Shown here: positions 29,419 to 40,353 of the stretch, piece by piece | Layout: every line of letters begins with the position of its first letter | Numbering within the stretch: the first letter of the stretch is position 1 | DNA from: Leishmania donovani | Taxonomy: Eukaryota; Euglenozoa; Kinetoplastea; Trypanosomatida; Trypanosomatidae | Reading direction: 5' to 3' | NCBI RefSeq assembly: GCF_000227135.1 | Contig: NC_018252.1 | Span: 292,635-356,634 of the forward strand | DNA length: 64,000 bases | Position numbers and translations under genes: made by a program | Notes under the pieces: generated by a model | What the model was told of the DNA's origin: nothing | Databases searched by the model: none | Seen by the model: the letters and a program-made list of their open reading frames with translations, nothing else

Positions 29419-32400
29419 TAGAGGCATCTGTGTGCGTGTGTGTGTTGCTGCTTCGAAGGCGCTAAACTGAATCGGTAGTCAACTGAATGCACACTTACCT
29501 TCCACAATGCAGGGTGGTAGTGGTGCGGGTCTTGAGGACATGGCGACTGGACAGAGGGCCATGCGAAAGGGGCATACATTACCTTTGTGGGAGCGCGCGC
29601 AGTCCACCTGTTTCGCTCGCGGGATCATCTCTCCGGGTCCCACATCCGCCGTCTCGTTCTCTCAAGCGAGCGAGGGGCTCAGAAAGAGGAGACTCGACGC
29701 AAACAACAACAACACAAGCTGAATGCACGAAGCAAAGCCGTTGCACACAACATACCGCCAGCGGGAGAAGCCATCGCCCAGATGAGTCGTGAATGGGGGA
29801 GGGCAGATGGCAAGGTAAGCATGACTCCCACGCGTAGGCTGGGAATCATCAAGCCCTCGCCCTCTCTTCACATTCTTTTTGTGGCATGCACTGAACTCGC
29901 CTCTCAGCCTCCGTTTTCGCAGGCGTTGATGATGCTGATGATGGATGTGGATGGCCGCGCTCGTGCCGTGTCCGGCGCGTTTGTTTCTCAGCCTCACTGC
30001 TTCCCGTAAAACCACTCCCGCTGGCATCCACCGTATCGGCCACTTCTCTCTCTTGCTGCGCATCGTACCCTTCCCATCTCCCCTTTCCTCCCGGTCCAAC
30101 CGCGCGCCATCTCACTCGCTGCAGCTATGCTTTCGCCATCTCGACGAAAGCATGTTGGGCCCTCCACGAGATCACAGCCGAGTGTCCCCTGCACCCATTA
30201 AACTGCACCTCGTCCGCCTCCCTCCTAGTCGAAGCCGCCGCTCTTTCTCTTCCTCTGTCGTGCCCGAAGCCGCGTTTTGTGTGTGTGTGTGTGTGTGCCC
30301 GTGCGTTGCTGCTCTGAGTCTCGCGGAAGAAGGGAACAGCGTAGGGAGAAAAGACCGATTGTGGCTTGTGAAACCAACGAGCTTGTGTGCGCAACCTGCA
30401 GGTGATGGTGCACGTATCCGATACACGCGGATGTATGTGTGAAGGTGCCTCTCTCTATGCTTTGCTTCTCGATACATTGGATGCTGCTCTCCTGATGCCA
30501 GTCCTCTCCCCTGCCCCCCCCCCCACTCTCTGCACCCTCGTTGAGGGAGATGGCATGCGATGATGGCCAGATTCAACGTTACCCTGTCTCTCGAGCTCTG
30601 TGTGTGTTTGCATGGCTGAGTCTGCTCTTGCAGTCCTGCACGGCACAGCACGTTCCGCAGCAGCATTAAAGCGCTTGCTTCTCTTTCTCTGTGTTGCTTC
30701 CGCTTCTCCCCTTTCCCGAGCACCACTGACCCTCACCCTACCCCGCCTGGATCGATCTTGCGCGCGCGCACACACACACATGTCTCTTCCTTCGCGTTCA
30801 ACTCCCTCTGTGCGTGTATGTAATTCACTGCTAACCCCCCTCCACACACACACACCAAAAAAAAAAGCAACAGTTATGCGCAGGAAGAGTGCGGAAGGCA
30901 TGTACGGGACTTCTGAGTGAGTGCCTCTTGCTTTCATCATTGCCGAGATGCAGTGCACGACAGCGTAGTCGGAGCCGTCATCAATGCCACTGAATGGAAG
31001 GATTCGAGTGAGAGGGAAAAAGGCTGAGAGCGGACGGCCGCGTTGAGGGAGAGGAAGGTAGGGAAGGAAGGTAGGACAAATGCATACAGCCGCATACACA
31101 CGCGCGCCATAGTCGGCCCTTTCCCCTTGCACCGCACCCTTTCTCTCACACAGCCGCGGAGGTCGTGCGATGCCTGGAAGGATGAAGGAGCTCGTGGATG
31201 GAACCAGTAAGCTCATGTGTGCGCCCGCGTGTTTGTCTGTGTGTGTGTGTGTGCCTGCACCTCTCACCGCCTTTCCTCTTCCTTCCCCTCTCTCTCACAG
31301 CTCCTTCCCTCTTCAGTTTGGCCGACCATCTCTCTCTGGTCCGTCAGCACAGCCCTCTTGTACCCTAACCCTAGGACATCGTCGGACACCTGTGCTCCTC
31401 GTGCGATCACAGGTGCCGCATCGCTCGCCTTCCTCGTTTCTCTTCCTCCCTCTCGCTCCTCCCTCTCTGTCTCTGTTTCTCTGCCTTCACCATGTCACCG
31501 TCATCGCCCCGAGTCCATTACCTGTGCGTGGCGGTGATGGCGGTTGTGATGGCGGCGGAGGTGGTAGAAGGGATCAGTGACTGTGAAGAGAGGATGAGAG
31601 GGAGTAGGAGAGAAGAGGAAGGCAGAGCTGGCCCCGTGTGCGTGCCTGTCTGTGTGTGTGCCTGTACGTGCGTGTGCGTGTGTGGTGGTGCGTTTCACGT
31701 TGCAGTCATCTACGCCTGTGCACATGCAGACAAGCACCACACGGGAGATTGCGTCTGGTTGATGATGGCTCTGGCTGCTGCTCGTTTCGTATGTATGCGT
31801 GTGCGCACGTACTTGTGCATCTCCCGCGGTGAAAGTGTCCCGTGCTCTCTCGCAGCTCATTCGGCGTTTTTTTCGCGGCGCGATCCGTTTCACTTCTGAT
31901 GTATGCATGCATATATCTGCTTTCGTTTTCCGTCTCTGTCTCGCTGTTCCCCTACCACTGCGCCTCGCCATCACGGCTCCGTGTGCTTGCATGTGTGTCC
32001 CTCGCCTCGGCACGCGCGTGCGGGCACACAGTGTACCTGCTCTTCATCGCCCCATGGCTCTTTTTCCGTTTCTCACCTGTGCCTTCAGGAGCGCGTAAGC
32101 ACGCGCAAGCACACGCCGTCACGCAGAATCAGACCTCACGCGTGATTGCAAGCGGCGAGGCCTCTCGCTGCAGTCGCGGTGGGGCAACGGTGCAGCCCAC
32201 CTTCTCCCCCTCTTATTTGCTTTTCAGTATGCTGGCCTTCTCGCTGTCGGTGAGGGTGTTGTGTGCGCGTGTGTGTGTGCGTGCTTGCGTGTGGTGCACC
32301 ACCATGGACTGCGAGAGCTAGCACGGCCACTCAGGCATGCAGGCATGCGCGTGCACGTGCACACGCGCGGGTGCGCACACTTCGTAGCGCGCGATCCTCC

Positions 32401-34045
32401 GCCTCTCCAGTGCCGTTCACTTTGCGCTCTCTCTTGTGCGTTCATTTCTCTCCCTGCCCACGTCTGCATCGGCGCGATGTTGCGTGCAAGGGACAGGGAA
32501 GAGGTGGAAGTGGGGAAGGCTCACGTGACGCAAGAGAGAGGGGATGGGGAAGCGTTTTCAGAGGCGGGCGCGCACGCGTGCCGCGTGCCGCGTGTCGTGT
32601 GTGTGTGTGTGTATGTGTGCATGTTAAGCCACCTTAGCGAATAAGGGGGGTGGGAGGTGCTTGCTGTGTCCACTTGCCTGTCGCATCGCACTGCCCGGCG
32701 TATCCGTGTCGGCAAGCATGTGTGTCGGTTTGGGCAGTGTCTGTGTGTTTGCGGTGTTCTTGCGTGCTCGAGACGGAGGGGGTCGGAACGAGTGGTGGAG
32801 GGGCCACGGCTGCCCTGATGTGCCACGCCGCGTACGAGGAGGAGGAGGAAGGGTGAGCATGAGGCCCGGTGACGATGGTGCGGTGAAGAGGTGTTGCGAC
32901 AGAGGCGAACGGAGCGCGTGCCAGAGAATCGGAAGAGAAGGGGCTGGCTGGTCGGAAGTACGCTCGTGTATGTGTGTGTGTGTAGCCGTCTCGTGTGGAG
33001 AGGGGGGAGGCGGGAAGCAGACGGCGGTGATGGGAAGGGTCCTGCGGTGTGTTGGTGATGGGGTGGAGAATGTGAAGGAAAGCCAAGATGCAGAGAAGGA
33101 CTGCGACTGAGCATGTCATCTGAGAAAGTGAGGGGTGGTGCTGAAAAGAGAGGCACAGACAACGGATAAGTGGCGTGCGCGTGCGTGTCTGTCGATGTGT
33201 ATGTGTGTGCGTGTGCGTATACGCCTATGTGTGGGTGCGCGAGGGTTCGCTGGTCTTGTGTGGATGCCGAGTGTGCGGCAGCCGCGTCCTGTGATATGGA
33301 CCCCGCCCCTTCTTCCCGTTTTTATCGACGCCATTCTGCGCCTCCTCTCGATGCACTGTTGCGAGTCGATAAGGCGAAAGGGGGTGGAGGGAGGGGCAAC
33401 GAGCGGCGCTCACCAGGTGCGTCTCAAGATGCGCATGTGTGTCTCGTGGAGGAAGGGAGATGGAGGAAGACGAAAGGTGAATCGGTATGCATTGCCAGCA
33501 GCGAGGCCTTAGTCTTCGCCGGCCCACCCACCCTCCTCCCTGCTAGTTTTTTGATCTACTTGTAGTGCTGAACCGCAGAAGGATATGGAAAAATAAACAG
33601 CGAAATCACGACTGCTCGCCACTGATCAGTCCTCGAGCGCAGTCGTGTGGGGCGGAGCGGGCTACCGGGCCCCTTCCCTCCCCTCTGTCGCCATGCACAA
33701 GCGTACCCATATGCGCCTTTTACGCATGCAGCGTGCTCGCGGCGAAGCAGTGCGGAGCTGTGCACACGAACGCGCACGCGTACGCTCTCTCTAGCGTCTT
33801 TTCCGTTTCTGATTCCCGCTCCTCCCTCTCCCGGTGTCCTCAGCCGACTTCCAGCCGAAGTGGCTGTCGCACTTCGAAGTAAAGGGGCCTGCACACAAGA
33901 GAAACGCTAGAGCGGCGCTAGTCCTCTAGGGTGCTCGTGCGTGTGCGTGTGTTTTCGCATGCGACTTTCCTCTGCGTTTGCACTGTATCTCCACCCCCTT
34001 CTCCCCCACGTACACATACACACAACGGTAAAGCGCACTGCGAGA
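29419..34045. other. Long gene-free region (about 4.6 kb)
   Basis: No supported gene on either strand. It includes GT/CA tracts, an 11-base telomere-like CCCTAACCCTA at 31363-31373, and a segment at about 32480-33500 where the + strand turns G/purine-rich, so polypyrimidine tracts lie on the minus strand. The minus-strand frame at 32521-33162 is a Ser/His/Pro/Thr-rich shadow of that composition, not a gene. It is probably a 3' UTR plus spacer. Confidence 0.6.
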
Positions 34046-34924
34046 ATGTCATCGAGCAACGCGCAGGCAGAGCTAGGGCCCGGCGGGAGCACGCACTCCA
34101 TCGAGCTGGGCCGCCTTATCTTCCAAGGTGCGGAGTCGAAGGTGTACTACTGCAGCTTCTACGGCGCACCGGCTTTATGCAAGCATCGTTTTGTGAAGCG
34201 GTACCGTGACCCAAGCCTCGATGAGCGTCTTCGTACGCAGCGTACGCGTCGCGAGGCACGCGCTCTGGAACGTTGCGTGAAGAAGGGCATCCGTGCACCG
34301 CGTCTGTTAGGTGCTGACTACATCAACACCTTTCTTGTCATGTCCTATGAGGCTGGCCCAACCGTGAAGGAGGCGCTCGACGTCGAGCACGCCGCCTACA
34401 TGCAGCAAGTCTCGAAGGGTAAGAGTACGTCTGCGCAGCAGCAACAACCGCAGCCCACACCGTCGCCCTCGGCGTTGGGCAACGCTGCCCTGTCGCCGGT
34501 GACCGCGGCCCTTCTGCAGAGCATTGGTGTCGTGGTGGCGCGGTTGCACAACGCGAACATCGTCCACGGCGACCTCACGACCTCCAACTTCATTTGTACA
34601 TGCGACGGGCTAGCGGCGGCGGTACCCGGTGCGGATGGTGCAGATGCCCTCGCGTCGACTTCGCGGGTGCTGCCAACAGCGGAGGACATTGTTGTTCTCG
34701 ATTTTGGGCTCATCTCCGAGAAGTATAGCACAGAGGAGCGCGCGGTGGACCTCTACGTGCTGGAGCGCGCTATCGCTTCGACCCACCCGTACCTCTCCGC
34801 CTTTGCCAGTGACATTATTCTTGAAGGTTATCGCAGCGCCGCTGACCCGAAGAAGGGAGAAGAGGCGCTGCAGCGACTGGAGGCGGTGCGCGCGCGTGGG
34901 CGAAAGCGCACCATGGTCGGCTAG
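34046..34924 (+). CDS. BUD32: Bud32/PRPK-type KEOPS complex kinase/ATPase
   Basis: This encodes 292 residues from the ATG at 34046. It shows all Bud32 hallmarks: an N-lobe with a Lys-containing strand (CKHRFVKRYRDPSLDERL) leading to RTRREARAL, a catalytic loop HGDLTTSN at 174-181, DFG at 219-221, and the C-terminal tail RGRKRTMVG. Like other Bud32 proteins it lacks a conventional activation segment and APE motif. In archaea and eukaryotes Bud32 works with Kae1/OSGEP, Cgi121 and Pcc1 in KEOPS, which makes N6-threonylcarbamoyladenosine at position 37 of ANN-decoding tRNAs; it can also phosphorylate proteins. A Gln/Pro/Ser-rich insertion of about 30 residues (about 122-153) separates the hinge region from the catalytic loop and makes the protein longer than archaeal forms. 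A possible splice acceptor is AG at 34032-34033. Confidence 0.95.
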   Translation: MSSSNAQAELGPGGSTHSIELGRLIFQGAESKVYYCSFYGAPALCKHRFVKRYRDPSLDERLRTQRTRREARALERCVKKGIRAPRLLGADYINTFLVMSYEAGPTVKEALDVEHAAYMQQVSKGKSTSAQQQQPQPTPSPSALGNAALSPVTAALLQSIGVVVARLHNANIVHGDLTTSNFICTCDGLAAAVPGADGADALASTSRVLPTAEDIVVLDFGLISEKYSTEERAVDLYVLERAIASTHPYLSAFASDIILEGYRSAADPKKGEEALQRLEAVRARGRKRTMVG

Positions 34925-35919
34925 TACTCCTGTAAAAGAGCAAATAGCTATAAATAAAGCAATGAGGTAGAAGCCGTGTCCCTCCCTCCACATCCGGTGA
35001 ATCCCTCATGACCGTCGTCGCACGGCCCTGCTTGAGCCCTTGATGCGTTTTGCGTGTGCGTCTCTCTCCCCCTTGCTTCCTCTGTGCGATTCGTTGAGGG
35101 CGTGTACGAGTGCCGATGCGCTGCCCCGCGTGATGGGCGCGTATAATTCACTGCAAGGCTATCCGTGATATGTTCGCGAGTCCGTGCCTGTGCGTCAGTC
35201 GTAGCGCGCTCGCCCGTGCACCTCATCTGTGGCACGTGCGCCACCCCCCCCCCACCACCACCACCACTCTCGCCCTCTGTTGCATCTTTGCTTCGCTCCT
35301 CTGCACCTCCGCTGGTGAAACGGCAAACGAAGGAGGGCCGTAAAGCAGCGCAGAAAAAAAATTTTATTGTTGCTCCCTGCCGCACAAAAGTGCCCCGCGT
35401 GTCGAGTCGGGGGAGCAACACAGGCGCACACGCCACCGGGGGGGGGCACGCGCGTGACATGCAAAGGGGCCCCCCGCCTCCTGCCCCGTACTCCTCCTAC
35501 TTCCCTCACAACGGTCACTGCTGCCTCGGCTGCTGCCATGCCGAGTAGACGCGCTTCGTCAGGTCGGCTCCCTTTCTTTTTTTGTTTGCTCTCATCTTGC
35601 TGTTGGTGTGGGTGGGCCGCTCGCACGCGCCTAGAGGAACGTTTGGGGGGCGGCGTGTGGAGGTTCATCTTTTTCCTCACCTGCGGCACCCAAAGATTGT
35701 ACATTCATACAAGGGCAATAGAAGCACTTCCCCCTCCCCCTCCTCCTACGCCTCCCCACATAGAGTCGCATACACGTGGGCGCTGCTTACATAGAGGAAG
35801 ATAAGAAACCCGCCACCACGAGGAAGCAGCGGCACCGCCCTCTCCCTCCCCCCCTCCCCTGTAATCGTTGTGCTCTGCTCCAATTTTCGCTTTTCGTTGT
35901 TGCCAAATATTTGAGCTGA
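34925..35919. other. Intergenic / UTR region
   Basis: No gene is seen. It has C-rich and G-rich homopolymer runs (35244-35254, 35439-35447), an A-run at 35354-35361, and a pyrimidine-rich stretch at about 35840-35900 ending in AG at 35914-35915, a likely acceptor for the LRR gene. Confidence 0.55.
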
Positions 35920-38900
35920 ATGAAATCACAGCCGCACCGCATCTCGCCGCAGAGGATGTCTGCTTCGCTGAGTCGTGCAGCCGACCCGGCAGCACGAGCC
36001 ACGTTGTCCCCCCCTCTTCCGCCACGTCAGAGCATCGTGCACGGGCCGCTCCCCACCACGACGGTGATCACCATTGTAGAGGGGGAGGTAGCCGCGGACA
36101 AAATCAGCGGCCACCGCCGCCCCGGCAGTGGTAGCAGTGCCACTGTATCTGCATCCATGCGAGACAGGGGCAGCGGCCCTGCTCCGCGGCAAAGCCCTCG
36201 GCGACTCCAGCCACCGCCGCAGCACGCACGACGTGCTGCATCCGTCGTGAATGACGAAGGTGAAACGGACACCCGCGAGTTGCGGCAAACCCGCTCCCTC
36301 TTCCTCTGCGGCCGTGGCCTCCTCTCTCTGCGGCACATCCAGCACCTGCCCGACATGTTGTCGTTGCGCTTCCTCAGCGTCCACATGAACAGCATCAAGG
36401 AGCTCGAGAGTGGGTGCCTGCGCACGCTGCGACACTTGGTGGAACTTGACTTGAGCGCGAATGAACTGCGAGAGATACCACCGGGGTGCTGGGACGGGCT
36501 TGGACATCTCGAGCGCCTGAACCTGTCCAGCAACCGGCTGACCCGCCTCGGTCCGGCCGCCTTCAGCTCTCTCGCCTCGCTGCAGTGGCTTTCCCTCGGC
36601 TTTAACAGCATCATGGAGTTAGCAGGGCTGCGCTCAGTGCCGGCGTCCGCGCCGCTGGCCTACGTGGATCTGTGCGCCAACCGTATCGCGACGCTGGACG
36701 AGGTCATAGACGCCCTCACGCCTCACAGAACGCATCTGCAGGAGCTGCGGCTGGAGTCGCCATCATCGCGGTCTTCCATGACGACAGCGGCGGCAGGCAG
36801 CGGCGCCTTTTCTCCGCCCACCACGATGAACGTGTCTCTCAACGACAGTCAGGACGGTGCAGCCGCCTACTGGCCCATCGAGGAGAACCCATGCTGCCTC
36901 GCCACGGGCCCTGACACGCAGGACGCGGGCAGCGGTAGCGTAGACGTCAGTGGCGGGGCTGCTGGTGGGCAGGACAACGGCCGAGTTCACGGCGCCGTCG
37001 GCAGTTCACCTTCTGTTGCCAACTACGTGGAGCGGCTCCTGTCATACTTCCCGCGCCTGCTCGTCGTGAACGGCTTCTCCTACGGCGTGGACCCGTTGCA
37101 CGCCCTTCGCCAGCAGCGACGCTCTCAGGAGCCGGAAGTTCAGGAGTCGGGGACAAGCGCAGCTGATGCCAAGGTTGCTGCGGCAGATGTGTCACCCTTC
37201 GCTTCGCTCTGCAACACGGACAAGAGCGCGTGGGGCCGTTCTCTGCTCTGCGCGGGCGGTGCGGAGAGCCCACCGGAAGGGGTGGAGAGACTTGCCGACG
37301 GCACACCCGTCAGCGAGGCCTTTGCACGACTGCTGAGGAGACCACTGCCACACCTGCGAGGGTCGTCCTCTTCGCGATCGCCATCGTCGGCTTCGTCGGA
37401 GGGACCAAAGAAGCGGCGCCGCAGTCGAAACCGCCATCGCACCGACAGCAGGCATCAAACGCGCAGCTTATCGCGGCCCCGTAGCCGCTCTTCTTCATCT
37501 TCTCCTCTTCGAGAGTCGTCTCGGCATGGCCATTGTGCAGCGGCTGCACCCGCGGCAGCGGCCCGAGCGGAGCAGGACGCGGGCTGGATGCTGCCTTCAT
37601 TCAAGTCAGCAGCGCCTGCCGCGGCAAGCCCACTGCCACCGCAGCAGGACCCGCAAGCAGCATCTCGAGAAACTCGAGAGGTGGGCGAAGAAAGCGTCGT
37701 CGCGGCTGGTGCTGCAAGCAAGAAGGAGGCGCCATTCCGACATGGCCGACGGGCCGCTGCCGCGAAGCCGCGCCGCGCTTCTCTGCGCCGTCGCTCGTCG
37801 TCAAACGCCTCGTCTCTCGCTACATCGCCACTCTCCGGCGCTACTTCCTCTCCGTTCGCAGTGTCACCTTCGGCACCGCAAGAGCGTTATCGCGAGCGCG
37901 AGCCCAAGACAGTAGTGTCGTCATCGAGCAGAGCGACCCCGCATGCACGCAAGCTGCGCTGCGAGGTAGCGACACTGACGTCGGCCACAGAAGCGTTTTG
38001 CACACCCTCTGCAACACCATCAACGGGGCCGCGGATGCCCTCTGCCGACAAGAGCTCCGACCTGGCTCCTTCTCTGATGTCCCCTTCCCCCGCTGATGTC
38101 ACCGATACCAGCGACATCTCGCCGCCTGCCGCGGCAGCGCGTGGGCAATGTGAGCATCGCGGCAGCGACGGCGAGAATCACCAGAAGAACGACAGACTTG
38201 TCGCTACCACAGGCAGTGGAACTGGCGTGCGTGTCGCTTCCAAGGACCGGGCGACTCTCGACCCGCCGCCGCCTCTTACAGGCGTCGGCTCAGCCGCGGC
38301 GCTGCGGTGGAAGCCGAAGCAGGTGTCCCGTGGGACCTGCACAGAGCAGGGCGCAGAGACGCTATCGACGGTGTCGCGTGATGCGGAGCTAGCGGCAAAG
38401 GTGGATCAGTTGCAGGAGCAGCTTGCGCTCCGTACCACCACCATCAGCGATCTGCGTCGACACCTCGACCTCACCCGGACGCAGTACGTCGAGGGGCAGC
38501 GTGAGGCACAGCAGCGGCAGCAGCAGCTCCGCAGTCAGGTATCCGCGCTGAAGGACGAGCTGGCGCGGCGGGCCGAGGAGGCGACAATATTGCAGCGCAA
38601 GCAGCAGGCGCAACTGAATCGAGCCGTCGACTCTGTCAAAGCGGAGTGGGTGCGACGGCTCGAGGCGGCAGAGCAGCACAGCGCTGAGGCGTATGCGGAG
38701 GCGACGGCAGCGTGGGAGGTGCGTCTAGCACGTGCCGAGGAACAGCAGCTGCATATGCAGCAGACGGTCGCTGTGAAGTCTGCGCAGCTTGCGACGCTCG
38801 AGCGGCAAACGCACGCTATGGAGGCGGAGATGCAGGCTATTCGAGGCTGCTTTGTTACGCAGCAGCGCCACTGGGCTGCGCGGACTGGGCTGCTGCTCGC

Positions 38901-40353
38901 CGAGGCGGACAAGCGGCGCACGCTGGAAGCCGCGGCGGTAGCCTCACTTGCGCAACTGTGTCGCTCCTTCTCCGACGCAGCCGTACGCCTTCATACAGAG
39001 TCGCTGCGCGAGGCTGAAAGAGGCCGAGCGCTCGCGGAGGAGGCGCTGCGAGAGCAGCAAGCCACGTGGAGGGCGCAGGTGGCCGCTTACGAGGACGCTA
39101 TGCGCCATGCTGCGTCCGAAGTGCGCCATGCTGTCGCGGGGCGGCACGGAGCAGCTTACTTGTCACCGCTTTCACCGACATGTGCATTGCCTGCCCTGCC
39201 CGAGGCGCCGCCGCTGTCTTTGGTCACCATCCCATCCCCGACGCTTGCAGGCGTGCCAGCCCCGCAGCACGAGCCGCTCGCGCTTAGCGACCAAAGCAGC
39301 AACAAGCAGGTCGTCAACGCACAAGCCGATATGAAAGAGAGGGTCGACATGAAAGAGCGGACGCCGCTGGAGGTGGAGAGGACAGCTGCAGATGGCAGTG
39401 CCCTGGTGTCGACATCTACCACCGAGTCTCTACGTGTGGCCCAGGGCGAGGACAGTGGCTGCGACGCAGGTGCGGAATGCGGGGCTGCTTCCAGTGAGCT
39501 GAAGCAGGTGGTTGGCGTGAATGACAAGGGCACTCTGATCGCTTACTGGCGGTGCGCGTGCGCGCGTGTCGAAGCGCAACTGCATCGCGTGGATGCTGCC
39601 CTGCACGTCGCCACTCTCACGCAGCAGTCCATGGCGGCGGAGAACACACGTCTGCTCAGTCACGTCGAGGCACTAGAAGCAGAGAAGAAGGAGGCGCTGG
39701 CAGCCCGCCACTCCACGTCTGAGGCTGCCGTCCAGGAGCGGGACAACTTGCTGCGCACGCTGCACACATTACGAGCTGACATGGAGCGGAAGGACGCCGC
39801 CTTGGACGCGCTGGAGGAGGAGGCACGCGCGAAACTGAACGAGAAGCGCCACCGCATCGCCGAGCTCGAGGACGCTGTCGAGGCGCTCACAACGCAACAG
39901 GCGCGCGCAACAGAGGTAAACGTGTCCACGCGCGGACAGCTGGAGGCAGCGCAGGCGACGGTGACACGCCTGCAGCAGGAACTGGCCGACACGAAGGAGC
40001 GGTGCAAAGCGGTGGCTCAGCAGCAGGTGGAGCAGGTACCAGACCTAGAGCGGAAGCAGCGTGAGCTTTCCGAGCTGCTTGCCACCCGCAACGCCGAGGC
40101 CCACCAGCATCAGCTGGAGAAGAAGGCACTGGTGCACGCGCTTACTATCGCGCGAGAGCAGCTGGTGCGGCTGTACGAGTCACACCAGCTCCTCTGCAGT
40201 GCGCACGCGAGCGCCAGGGAGCAGATCACGCAGCTACAGGCGAAGCTCGATACAGCGCAGCGGCAGGTGCATGAAGTCCAAGAGGCGACCCGCGCAAAGC
40301 AGAAGGCCACCTTCGAAGTGCTTTCACACTTGATGACAAACAACACGCTCTAG
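35920..40353 (+). CDS. Leucine-rich repeat and coiled-coil protein with an Arg/Ser-rich linker
   Basis: This encodes 1,477 residues from the ATG at 35920; a second in-frame ATG at 35956 is also possible because a short 5' UTR would exclude the first. After a disordered N-terminus, about five leucine-rich repeats span about 125-270 (LRHLVELDLSANELREIPP and LERLNLSSNRLTRLGPAAF show the LxxLxLxxNxL pattern). A basic Arg/Ser-rich segment lies at about 495-540. Most of the C-terminal half (about 820-1080 and 1215-1465) is long coiled coil rich in Glu/Gln/Arg/Ala. LRR plus long coiled coil is the layout of several centrosomal, basal-body and flagellar scaffold proteins, so a cytoskeletal role is a reasonable inference. 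No catalytic domain is visible. Confidence 0.88.
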   Translation: MKSQPHRISPQRMSASLSRAADPAARATLSPPLPPRQSIVHGPLPTTTVITIVEGEVAADKISGHRRPGSGSSATVSASMRDRGSGPAPRQSPRRLQPPPQHARRAASVVNDEGETDTRELRQTRSLFLCGRGLLSLRHIQHLPDMLSLRFLSVHMNSIKELESGCLRTLRHLVELDLSANELREIPPGCWDGLGHLERLNLSSNRLTRLGPAAFSSLASLQWLSLGFNSIMELAGLRSVPASAPLAYVDLCANRIATLDEVIDALTPHRTHLQELRLESPSSRSSMTTAAAGSGAFSPPTTMNVSLNDSQDGAAAYWPIEENPCCLATGPDTQDAGSGSVDVSGGAAGGQDNGRVHGAVGSSPSVANYVERLLSYFPRLLVVNGFSYGVDPLHALRQQRRSQEPEVQESGTSAADAKVAAADVSPFASLCNTDKSAWGRSLLCAGGAESPPEGVERLADGTPVSEAFARLLRRPLPHLRGSSSSRSPSSASSEGPKKRRRSRNRHRTDSRHQTRSLSRPRSRSSSSSPLRESSRHGHCAAAAPAAAARAEQDAGWMLPSFKSAAPAAASPLPPQQDPQAASRETREVGEESVVAAGAASKKEAPFRHGRRAAAAKPRRASLRRRSSSNASSLATSPLSGATSSPFAVSPSAPQERYREREPKTVVSSSSRATPHARKLRCEVATLTSATEAFCTPSATPSTGPRMPSADKSSDLAPSLMSPSPADVTDTSDISPPAAAARGQCEHRGSDGENHQKNDRLVATTGSGTGVRVASKDRATLDPPPPLTGVGSAAALRWKPKQVSRGTCTEQGAETLSTVSRDAELAAKVDQLQEQLALRTTTISDLRRHLDLTRTQYVEGQREAQQRQQQLRSQVSALKDELARRAEEATILQRKQQAQLNRAVDSVKAEWVRRLEAAEQHSAEAYAEATAAWEVRLARAEEQQLHMQQTVAVKSAQLATLERQTHAMEAEMQAIRGCFVTQQRHWAARTGLLLAEADKRRTLEAAAVASLAQLCRSFSDAAVRLHTESLREAERGRALAEEALREQQATWRAQVAAYEDAMRHAASEVRHAVAGRHGAAYLSPLSPTCALPALPEAPPLSLVTIPSPTLAGVPAPQHEPLALSDQSSNKQVVNAQADMKERVDMKERTPLEVERTAADGSALVSTSTTESLRVAQGEDSGCDAGAECGAASSELKQVVGVNDKGTLIAYWRCACARVEAQLHRVDAALHVATLTQQSMAAENTRLLSHVEALEAEKKEALAARHSTSEAAVQERDNLLRTLHTLRADMERKDAALDALEEEARAKLNEKRHRIAELEDAVEALTTQQARATEVNVSTRGQLEAAQATVTRLQQELADTKERCKAVAQQQVEQVPDLERKQRELSELLATRNAEAHQHQLEKKALVHALTIAREQLVRLYESHQLLCSAHASAREQITQLQAKLDTAQRQVHEVQEATRAKQKATFEVLSHLMTNNTL

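Noticed and set aside
32521..33162. Minus-strand frame of 213 codons
   Set aside because: It is a His/Ser/Pro/Thr-rich shadow of a G-rich + strand and CA/GT repeats, with no conserved-looking core.
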